This document shows, one piece after another, positions 52,716 to 61,067 of a DNA stretch of 64,000 nt. The first letter of the stretch is position 1, and each line of letters begins with the position of its first letter. A program made the position numbers and the translations under genes. Below the pieces are notes generated by a model. That model was given only the letters and a program-made list of their open reading frames with translations, ran no database searches and was not told where the DNA came from. The stretch lies in contig OX337231.1 in assembly GCA_946965045.2 (NCBI GenBank), positions 2,976,001 through 3,040,000 on the forward strand. The letters run 5' to 3'. The stretch is from Epithemia pelagica. Taxonomy: Eukaryota; Bacillariophyta; Bacillariophyceae; Surirellales; Surirellaceae.

Positions 52716-53903
52716 TCAACGGCGACTATGTGCAGATGACTGGGTTGCTTGATCATGGTCATTAGCTGCGTCTAGAAGGAGACGGAAGTATGATTGATAG
52801 CAAAGGGATTTTGCACCGGATTTTGTGTTCACCACATTGTCCAAGATCTTGACTCGGCGGAGATCAGGTACCTTTTCTACAGCTTGCATGAGGAAAGTCA
52901 TCCTGGTATGATCAGGGATGCGATCAGACAATGTCACAAGATTGTCTAGCAAACGTAGCTGCTCTTGAAAGTGTAGAAGAAATTGACGTGTTGTTCCGCG
53001 CCATGTGTCATCAAGACGTAGATTGGAAATGTAGTTGGTTAAACGTAGGACTTCTCGTTTTGCGAGATCAGATTCGGTATGTAATGAATGTAACTTCTTC
53101 AATACGGCACGCGCATCTTCATCATGTTCATGTTCACGTACATAGGCTCGACCTTGGTCAGTCTGGATAATAGGGACAAGAACGGAGTAAAGAAATACTT
53201 GTTGCTCTTGGAATAGTTCTTCAGCATACTCATCATCTTTGGGAGGTGTGTACTTGAAATTCAGAACGTTGGATAGGCCTTGTGCCTTAGCTGTAGTCTT
53301 GAATACACACCAGAATGAATTGTAGTATCGTTCATCCTTGAATACCTCATATGCAGTTGTGTCACGCTTAGTTCCCTTTCTGAACGCCGTTAGGTCTTGT
53401 TGAGATTGGGATGCGGCAGTAACTGTGCTGACAGATTTTGCAGATGACCGCGACTTCATTGGCGAGACTGGGACTTGGCTAGGTTGTCCATTAGAGAAAT
53501 TTGTATTGATCCTCCAAATGTTGAACTCTTTCCTCGTTAGGTTCATCCAGTCGCTATTGGATAGCTCATCTTGAATTTCATTGGTCTTGTGTATGGCCCA
53601 ATACGCTAAGAGCTTGATCTGTTGTCTTGTAGGACCTTGCAGATCATGCGTCTTGTTGTTGACCTTGTATTGGGTTAGTTTGTTCATGGATTCCTCAGTA
53701 TTGGTTTGCATGTACGAGATTACATGAGTGATGTTCTCAAAACCATGGTATTTCATCCACTTCATTAAATAGTCAGCTCTTTCTTTGGTAAAGTATTGAC
53801 AGACAGTATATATGATGTGGCCGAATAAGTCTGTGTTCGAGACATTGTCTTGGTTATCTTCTCCCTTAGGAGTCGTAGGTGTCTTGGGTGGTTGAGGATC
53901 CAT
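52716..53903 (-). CDS. retroelement Gag-like protein
   Basis: A 395-residue frame from ATG 53903. It is mainly helical, with a Lys/Thr/Ser linker in the middle (about 150-190). Its C-terminal region, RRVKILDNVV and then SYQSYFRLLLDAAND-type sequence, is typical of copia-type Gag from diatoms as far as I can judge. No zinc knuckle (CCHC) was seen. It ends with a TGA at 52718-52716; the same frame then stays open through the protease region. Confidence 0.75.
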   Translation of the reverse strand: MDPQPPKTPTTPKGEDNQDNVSNTDLFGHIIYTVCQYFTKERADYLMKWMKYHGFENITHVISYMQTNTEESMNKLTQYKVNNKTHDLQGPTRQQIKLLAYWAIHKTNEIQDELSNSDWMNLTRKEFNIWRINTNFSNGQPSQVPVSPMKSRSSAKSVSTVTAASQSQQDLTAFRKGTKRDTTAYEVFKDERYYNSFWCVFKTTAKAQGLSNVLNFKYTPPKDDEYAEELFQEQQVFLYSVLVPIIQTDQGRAYVREHEHDEDARAVLKKLHSLHTESDLAKREVLRLTNYISNLRLDDTWRGTTRQFLLHFQEQLRLLDNLVTLSDRIPDHTRMTFLMQAVEKVPDLRRVKILDNVVNTKSGAKSLCYQSYFRLLLDAANDHDQATQSSAHSRR

Positions 53904-54408
53904 GGTAGTACTTGATTGGTTTTATTTAATGTTTGGTGTGATATGAACCCGGATGTACCACGTATTGGCCACGTATAAAGTACCCGGATGTGTGTTGTGA
54001 TGTCCAAAAGGTAACCCGGATGTGCGGAACTCAGTTTTGTCTCTGGTTTGGTGTGAAAACGACTAAAGATACTTATTCTTGGTCACTTCCAGACTCGTTG
54101 CGGTGATCGAGTTGAACCGGGGAGTCAGGAACAGTGGCAGCTTGCTCGTCTTGCTGGTGGTCCTCAACAAAGTGGTTCACTGGTCAGGTATGGGGAAGGT
54201 AGTTGCACGTTGTCCTGGTGCAGCTTGAGGTCCTGGAATAGGAGAGGGTTGGTGACCCTAGCCTTAGCCAGGCTGGCCCTGTTGTTGGGTTGGGTAGCTT
54301 TGTCCTCTAACTCTTGTTTGTTGGGGTATCTCAATCTGTAGTGGGTGTTGATGGGTAAGTAAGGTTCCAAATGCAACTGCAGGGAAATAAGCAGTGAGAC
54401 TGTTAATC
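53904..54408 (-). other. retroelement 5' leader
   Basis: 505 bp between the right LTR and the gag ATG. It contains the ACCCGGATGT triplet and no gene. Sequence directly next to the LTR on the minus strand reads GATTAACAGTCTCACTGC and does not start with TGG, so the primer tRNA is not obvious. Confidence 0.6.
53947..54023 (+). repeat. ACCCGGATGT, 3 copies in the retroelement leader
   Basis: The decamer ACCCGGATGT is at 53947, 53982 and 54014, spaced 35 and 32 bp, between the gag start and the right LTR, that is in the transcript leader. It could be a packaging, dimerisation or binding element. Confidence 0.8.
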
Positions 54409-55180
54409 TAGTAGAATTCTTTCAAACTCATGGGGGATAATGCTCGGTAGAGCAGACAATCAGGTAGGTCACCAACCGATAGTAGTATCTCCACGGGTCA
54501 GAGATACAACCAAGTCGTAGTCTATCAAAAGGATAGTCGGGACACAAAAGAGGATGTGATAAATGGTGATATTGTTAGATTGTGAGCTTTAGGACTACGG
54601 TGTGTGTTTTGATGTGCAGGTCTGGCCAGGGTGCATGACTGATATATTCATGGCGCTGACAGGACTGGTCTGGTTGGAGTAGACATGGATATTGTGTATT
54701 GGAAGTATATGCACTTGTATATCATATACCAATGCCAACAGCTCTTGCTTTGTTGTGATATAGGTAGTTTTCTTGGCGCGTTGCTGATTGCATTTTTGGA
54801 ATTGTGGGAATGGAAATATGGTCTCGCGTGATCTCGAATCGTGCTTCGATTACTTAGGCTGTTGAGCTAAGTCGTGGAGATGCGCACTCGGATAGTAGTT
54901 GCGCGCGCTTGAGAATATTGGGCGCGCACGTGTAGGGCCATAGTTAATTTCCGAGCGGTTGTTGATAATGCGCGCATTGCGAGCATGCCATGGCCGAAAT
55001 TAAAGGTCCGCGAGCATGTCGTCACTTTTCATGAAATGCGAAGGAATATAGGTCGATATAGCGCCAGCTAGGGAACATAGGACGGAGATGGGCGGCATAG
55101 ATGGTGCTTCGAAGCCTCGGGACTCGGCTGACCGATGAGATGCCGGATCTAACCAATGGATAACGGTGAGAATCCTACTA
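54409..55180 (-). repeat. LTR, right copy (5' LTR of the element)
   Basis: 772 bp, nearly identical to the left copy, with the same TAGTAG and CTACTA ends, followed by the TTACA target duplicate. The high identity suggests a recent insertion. Confidence 0.95.
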
Positions 55181-55185
55181 TTACA

Positions 55186-56330
55186 TGACAGATGATCCAA
55201 AGGATTTGAGAAAACTAAGGCCTCTACAGCATGATTTGAGTATGTTGAAGAGTTTTATGTACCTAGCTCAACTGCTTGGATAGATCCCATCGCAATGAAA
55301 ATGACCAACAAACAAGTGGATAGATTTGAGACAGTGTCTCCTGGTTGAGTTCAAAGTCATACGAGACCGATGCAAAGTGCAAAGCTCTGTGTGTCTCGTG
55401 TCTTGGTGGCCCATGAGGGTCTTTTTGGTTTCTATTATTTGTCGGCCCATCCGAATCATTTCCATGTGGAAAGTCTGTGTTCTTTGATCTTTGTTTAGTA
55501 CCTTTTCTGAACTCGGATCAGCGGGAGTTCCGTCGTTCCTCCACGCCAATTCGCAACAAAATGTGAGGGCAATAGTCATTCTACTTAGGTGCAGCATTTC
55601 GCGGGGACAAATTGGGCCAGTCATTTTGCAAACAGCTTCGAGCCGAATCGGGTTTGATCGATGGGCTTTAATCCGTCGATGCATGTGAATGGTTATTCTT
55701 TATTCTCCTCAAACTGGAGCAAAAAGACACCGGATGATTGCAAAATTCAACTTTGTGTGACCCCCATAATTGGAATACCCAACCATTTACCTAAATAAGT
55801 GAATAAAGGAGATACCATTTTCGGAATTTCATAGGTAGGTAAGGTCATCCCCTGTCGAATTTCAGTCATTATCAGTAGCTCTGAGAAGTAGTTGATTCAA
55901 CTAAACCATTCAACTCATGAAAGGATACACCCCAGTGCTCTGATATGATCGGGATCATTGAGTTTTCGAACGGGAGAAGTTTTTGACAATTGAATGGGCC
56001 TTCCGGTGGTGGCATTTATTCATCCCCCAAGCCCCAAGAGGGAAGAACCAGGGACTGTGTACTGTGTACTCGCTGTCTCTTTCGCTTCCGTTCTCGGCTG
56101 TTGGTGACGCGAAGGTCCAAAAGACAAGAGGCAATTTTGAAAAACCTAGAGCAAGGGAAACGAGGAGACAACAAACGCGTTGCGAATTGCGACAACAAGG
56201 AACAACCTGTATTGGGAAACGGGACAACACAATACGCTAGAGGTGCTGATTTCTAAGGAACGCGTCCTTCTCATCCAAGCTTTGCCCCAACAACACAACC
56301 AAAACACCGGTTCTCCAGAGACAACGCAAC
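55186..56330. other. gene-poor flank between retroelement and DUF6824 gene
   Basis: 1,145 bp. A 138-codon minus-strand frame from ATG 55684 is Cys-, His-, Met- and Arg-rich, like a chance frame or an old transposon remnant; it has no recognised domain. Before the retroelement inserted, this joined directly to the end of the ABC gene. The last part must hold the DUF6824 gene promoter. Confidence 0.4.
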
Positions 56331-58449
56331 ATGCCGCGCATGATGATTCACCAACAGTTGCACGACATTGCAACGCCTCATGATCACGATGTCTTGTCTG
56401 GGCGGGGGAACTTTGTGAATTACCATGCCGGAAATGAGCATTTTCGATCGCTTGTACGAAAGCACAAGGTAGCCTACGTGGCTTGTCCCAAGCAACAAAA
56501 GGGCAAATTTTCCCGACTCATTGTGGAGGAAATTCGAGCACGCAATCCACCGGGTCGATTTCTCAAACAAGATCCGGTTACGAAGCTGTGGCATGACATT
56601 GGGGAGAAAAAGGCTCTAGATAAAACAAGACAAGCATTGAGAGAAGGAGCACCCGACATTATGAAAGAAATGTCGGGCGACGACGCTGACGGGTCGCCCG
56701 AAGGTGGTGGATCGGATGAAGAGACTCGAAAATCTCCAATTCCTTCGGTGCGTATTTCAACAGGAGACTCATCTCTTTGCATCCTTTTGTTTGTATTGCA
56801 TATGTCTCATGCCATGATAAAACTGCATTTCTATCATATTTATTTTGCAGGCTCCAGGAGTGGAAGGTCCTGCGAAATCTCCCACAAGCTCAGTAATGCC
56901 AACCAGTAGCACGCATTCAAGAACTGCTGGAAAGAAACCCAACTTGGCTTCGACAGGCGTTCCCTTTCCTTCCAACGATCTCGATGATAGCTTTGCAGGA
57001 GAAGAATTGGGACCGCCGGCGGCAGTTCATTCTTCGTCCCAATATGGCAACGCGGCGGCACAACCATCGTCGCCGATGCAACAGCAGCAAGCGCGGTTAC
57101 TTTCACCGTCGAATAACATGGGAAATGATCTCATGGGTCAACATAGTCAGCGTGGTTCCATGAATCAAAATCAACAAGGAAATGGCCTCGGTCAACATAG
57201 CCATCATGGCGGCGGCGGCGGTGGTGGTGATGGAATGGGGCGACAGAGTCAACATGGTGGGTTGGGACAAAATAGTCAACATGGGGGTTTGGGACAACAC
57301 AGTCAGCACGGCGGTTTGGGACAACACAGTCAACATGGGGGTTTGGGACAACACAGTCAACATGGTGGCTTGGGACAGCACAGTCAGCACGGTGGTTTGG
57401 GACAGCATAGTCAGCATGGTGGCCTCGGTCATAGCCAACACGGCGGTATGGGACCACAAGGTCACCACAGTAACCATGGGCAACACAACCAGCTAAATAA
57501 CTCACATGGACCACAACAATCACAGCTCAGTCCTTCACAGGGTGGAAATCCTGGAGGTTTCCCAATGCATCCTGGAATGAACATGTCGGACATGCGGCAA
57601 ACTATGCAGCAGCAACAACAACAGCATTCAAGAATGGGCGGAGGAGGCAATGGATTTTCGGTCTTCAACAATGGAGGAGCCATGTTTCAGACGAATCCAG
57701 AAGTTTCATTGCAAAATAAGATTGCCAGTCTCACTCAAATGCAGCATGCCATGTATGCGCAACAGCAGCAGTATCAGCAGCAAAAACCAATTATTGACGA
57801 CGAAGATGGTGATGAATTTGAATTCGAACCCAGACCCCTGGCTCCAACGGTCGACTCCATGTCCATGCCCCAAGTGTCGGGTGGTCTAACCAACGAATCG
57901 GTTGGAATGATGCCACAGCTTCGCAAGGCTCCTGCCCGAATTCCTCGTCGCGGAGACATGGAACGAGAGGGTAGTGAAAAGTCACTCAAGATGGATTCCG
58001 TCTTTGCAAATGAAATTGCAGCCGAATTAAAATCTGGACAGCCAACAAGTCTGCAGGGAAGTACCGCATCCGTAATGTCAATTTCTATTGGGGAATTGGG
58101 CACAGACATTATTGGTGATTCCAAGGAGGAGGAAGACCCCATGCCACCACCCAAGTCTCTCAATGCCCAAGAGCTTTTCGAAGGCGAAGAAAACCAAGAT
58201 GAGTTGGTTCAACTGTTTGATAACAGTATGAGAATTAATCAACATCACCAAAAGACTTCGAGTCCCTCCAAGGCATCCGTAGTGGGCGATGGATCCGATA
58301 TTGGACGCGTCTTTGACATGAGCGTGGCGACCCTCGGTGACTCGGGAGTCATGTATACTGGCGACGCAAGTCTTGGAATGAGCCTAGCTGAATCGTTCAG
58401 CAACGTCTTTGACGAAGTTGACAAGGATTTGTACGTTGGAAGCAACTAA
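56331..58449 (+). CDS. DUF6824 protein with SQHGGLGQH repeats (2 exons)
   Basis: Exons are 56331-56747 and 56851-58449 (103-bp GT-AG intron, phase 0), giving 671 residues. Residues about 18-100 are a DUF6824 domain: DVLSGRGNFVNYHAGNEHFR, then RNPPGRFLK, a WHDIGEKKA stretch, and QALREGAPDI. This domain is abundant in diatoms and suspected to act in regulation or DNA binding, but this is unproven. Exon 2 is low-complexity (Gly, Gln, His, Ser, Met), with eight copies of a 9-residue unit, then a Gln-rich part. The C-terminal region is acidic, with SMSIGELG, ELFEGEEN and GRVFDMSVATLG-type motifs. Its 3' end and downstream sequence recur, decayed, at 63026-63237. Confidence 0.88.
57247..57459 (+). 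repeat. 27-bp coding minisatellite, 8 units
   Basis: Seven 27-bp units and one of 24 bp encode SQHGGLGQH or close variants. Units differ mostly at third codon positions (GGT/GGC/GGG, CAA/CAG, CAT/CAC), so the protein sequence is kept while the DNA varies. Confidence 0.92.
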
Positions 58450-58573
58450 AGTGCAGCGTCCCGGCACAAAGGGCAAACACGATGAACCTTTTTTGGATGG
58501 GCATTGCCAAGAGATCCATTCCAAATAATTTGCCACATTGAAGCAGCGCGCTCTTTCATACCTTGACGCACAG

Positions 58574-58985
58574 TCTCTTTGATAAAACAAGTGCTCCATG
58601 AAACCGGGCATCTCAAGTGGGATTTCATACGACAAGTCATATTTGATTTTTCACCATTCATCGAAGCAACCTCAAAGACCAGTCCCTACATGCGATGTCG
58701 TCATGCCCAAGCAAATAGACCCGAGAACTGTAAGATATATGATAGCCAAAGTGCGATGTAAGTTAGAGAATTAGTTTATGAAGCTTTGCTCTATGGGACC
58801 ATGCATGCGTATACTTTCTTGCTGGTGTAGTCCAGTTAGTGATCATCGTTCTGATGGTGTTGCTCTTCTCCTAACGATATCACACAGAGTCTACTAGGCA
58901 AGACCATTTATCATTAGGAATGAGGTCGTAAGTCCTAAATCGTATGAGAAATACGACCTTTCGAGTCGGAGCGAACACGCTCACT
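58574..58985 (+). repeat. left copy of duplicated 3' flank
   Basis: About 410 bp downstream of the DUF6824 gene, repeated in direct orientation at 63238-63656. Its right end (about 58920-58985), read on the minus strand, codes for SDSHSERVRSDSKGRISH and a stop. This corresponds to the C-terminus of the acidic-repeat gene at 63588-64000, so this copy carries a cut-off 3' tail of that gene. Confidence 0.85.
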
Positions 58986-58986
58986 G

Positions 58987-59155
58987 TGTGAATCCGATTC
59001 ATACGGGAAGTCATATTTGATTTTTCACCATTCATCAAAGCAACCTCAAAGACCAGTCCCCGCATGCGATGTCGTCATGCCCAAGCAGATAGACCTCGAG
59101 AACTGTTAGAAATAATGAAAGCCAAAGTGCGATGTAAGTTAGAATCATAGTTTAT
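58987..59155 (+). repeat. third partial copy of the flank
   Basis: About 165 bp, again direct, matching 58623-58790 (shared starting near TTCATACG and including CATTCATC-AAGCAACCTC and AAAGTGCGATGTAAGTTAGA). It directly abuts the left copy. Confidence 0.85.
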
Positions 59156-59748
59156 GAGCAAGTGGGAATCTGTTACTCAACATTTGGAGCAAAAAACATA
59201 TGGAGCATAAAAAAAAACATTTAGCGCTTTTATTTCCAAAAACCCAGCGGTTTTCCTAGAGCTTCAAAAATCCAGCGGGAACATAAAACCTAGCGTTATT
59301 ACCAAGTACTGTCAATACACAGTCCCCAACTCCCCCAAAATCACATAACAGCGACCATTCAGTCCCGTGAAACCATGCTTGTATTTGCCGGAATTTTGTT
59401 TCTAAATGTGGAAACATTGCACGACAAATAGAAACAAAAAATCGACATTTGGTTTTTTGTCTCCATTCGTCCCCAACAAATGCATACATTGCTTCTATTT
59501 GTCGAAAGTAGGACGAATAGATACAACAAGGCTGACGTCATATATATTATTGCCCCATATTTCATTTAAGCCTCTTCGTTTCGATGACCCGAATGACATT
59601 ACAACACCACAGACATGCGACCCATGGTGCGATTCACTAAGATGTGACTCATACTTTTGCTTCCACTTGTAGGCTTCCTGTTCAAAATCATGGCTGAACG
59701 CTGGGAACAAAATTATAAAATATGAGGCTTCTTTGAATCCGTGACTTA
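59156..59748. other. AT-rich spacer
   Basis: 593 bp with no supportable gene, ending in the TTA target copy of the MITE. Confidence 0.4.
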
Positions 59749-60125
59749 GGCCAATCCTTTAGCTCAACAAAACCAATCCGTGCGGGGCCGGGCCGGATTT
59801 GGTTTTGGAAATTGTGCCTAACGCCGTCCTTACGCATTCGCAAAACAAATCCAAAAGACCGCGCCTTTTCGAATCCTGTCCATCATGTGTCACGCCCGCC
59901 CACCACATCGAACGCCCGCCTGACATATTCGAAACTGTAGGCAGCCTCTACACTAGCATTAGTAAAACAATATCCCTAATGGATTTGTTCGAACAAATCC
60001 AGAGTTCTGGATTGGTTGGAACAAATCCGGAAATGCTCTTTTACCCGGATATATGACGTCAACGTGACGCAAAATGCTGACGTGCACGAAATTTTGATTT
60101 GGTTTTGCGAGCTAAAGGATTGGCC
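59749..60125. mobile_element. Harbinger/Tourist-like MITE
   Basis: A 377-bp element with terminal inverted repeats. Both ends read GGCCAATCCTTTAGCTC inward (17 of 17 identical), and similarity continues for about 12 more bases (ACAAAACCAAT against GCAAAACCAAAT). It is flanked by 3-bp TTA copies (59746-59748 and 60126-60128). TTA target duplication with GGCC-type ends fits PIF/Harbinger non-autonomous elements. It has no transposase. Confidence 0.88.
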
Positions 60126-60278
60126 TTAACTCGACAAATCAAATGGATGCACAAACATGCAATCATTTGTTCTGACAAATGAATGCATTGCACGCAAATG
60201 CCTTTTGCACTCAAATGACGTGTAACAAATGCACATTTTGTGAATATCATCGCAAAAAAGTAAACGCACACTTGATTT
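60126..60278. other. spacer with CAAATG motifs
   Basis: 153 bp containing repeated CAAATG/CATTTG words (at least five). No gene. Confidence 0.4.
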
Positions 60279-61009
60279 TCATCTACTGTTGGTCCATTTC
60301 GGATACAGCTTCGCCCGTAGTTGCTCGAGTGGTGGTTTTTCTTTTTCCATGAACCTGTAGGCCGTTACAGGCAGTGGGCCTCCGTTCGCATTGTTGTTGG
60401 CTGTGCGACAAAAGTGGTCGGTGAGATTCAGTAGGCTGGATTTACCGACACCAGCTGGTCCCTTCACCAAAACAAGTGCGTGGCGCTGGATCAGATCCAA
60501 AACCTTCGCAACAAGATGATCTCTCTGAAAGTCTTCTTGTCTTTTGGATCAATTCCTTTGGTGTATCGCAGTGTCCGTTGCCTCCTTGATTTATTTGGGA
60601 TAATCGGACCCAGTGTGTACGTGCCGCCATCCACGAGGGATGCCTTGAATCCATCTTCTAACCCATAACAACTAATCCACTCCTTGAGTAGAGTCTCCAC
60701 AACAGCATCGTTTGACCCAAAGCGGAGCAGGAACTCTTCCATCGTCCACTCTCGGGCACCTCTCCATGTCAGGTTGCCGTATTCTGACCGGAATTTGGCT
60801 TCCACCAGCAAACGAAACTTGCCATTCTCACCGACAAGCGTCGACAAGTCTGTTTCATCATGTACTACTAGCGTATCAGTCATTTCTCGGTTGAAGATGA
60901 ACCTTCGTCGTCCTTGACTGCTGAGGATATGTGGGTCCGCAGTGATTTGTTGATCAAAATACGGGAAATCTCCAGTTTTGCGGAAGACGCGCCGCCGTGG
61001 GGAAGACAT
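60279..61009 (-). pseudogene. P-loop NTPase-like (CR/Crinkler-type?) gene, frame-broken and short
   Basis: The minus-strand frame from ATG 61009 runs to about 60540, encoding about 155 residues with a HDETDLSTLVGE and LLVEAKFRSEYG region. A one-base frame change near 60540 leads into a second frame with a Walker A motif, KGPAGVGKSSLLNL, which stops at 60279 only about 60 residues after it. A full P-loop ATPase would need Walker B and further strands, so the end looks truncated. Its Walker A position after a short N-terminal domain is similar to CR/Crinkler proteins, which carry an NTPase before a toxin domain. It is head-to-head with the nuclease-kinase gene. The damaged frame may be a base error. 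No joined protein is given here. Confidence 0.55.
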
Positions 61010-61067
61010 TTTCTCCGACTCAGGCGGGACGACGCACTCGACCTGTCTACAAACGGACAACAACACC
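61010..61067. promoter_or_regulatory. 58-bp bidirectional start region
   Basis: Only 58 bp separate the ATGs of the two divergent genes, too short for two independent promoters. Either the region is one shared promoter core, or one transcript start lies inside the opposite gene. The plus-strand frame stays open back to 60978. Confidence 0.5.

Larger units (their letters stand above)
50392..55180 (-). mobile_element. internally deleted copia/CoDi-like LTR retrotransposon
   Basis: A 4,789-bp element bounded by direct repeats of 783 and 772 bp and by the 5-bp target duplication TTACA (50387-50391 and 55181-55185). Coding direction is minus: gag (53903-52716) then a protease-containing frame. 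The internal region is only 3.2 kb, and no integrase core, reverse transcriptase (YxDD) or RNase H was found, so it should depend on other copies. A purine tract GTGGGGAG abuts the left (3') LTR on the minus strand. No typical TGG primer-binding start follows the right (5') LTR. The LTR ends are TAGTAG and CTACTA, not TG and CA. The copia/CoDi assignment rests on the gag and protease-like sequences. Confidence 0.9.

Noticed and set aside
55000-55200. 66-codon minus-strand frame
   Set aside because: It is LTR sequence, matching the end of the frame in the other LTR.
55268-55684. 138-codon minus-strand frame
   Set aside because: Composition (Cys, His, Met, Arg) suggests chance or old remnant; no domain found. 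Mentioned only in the region note.
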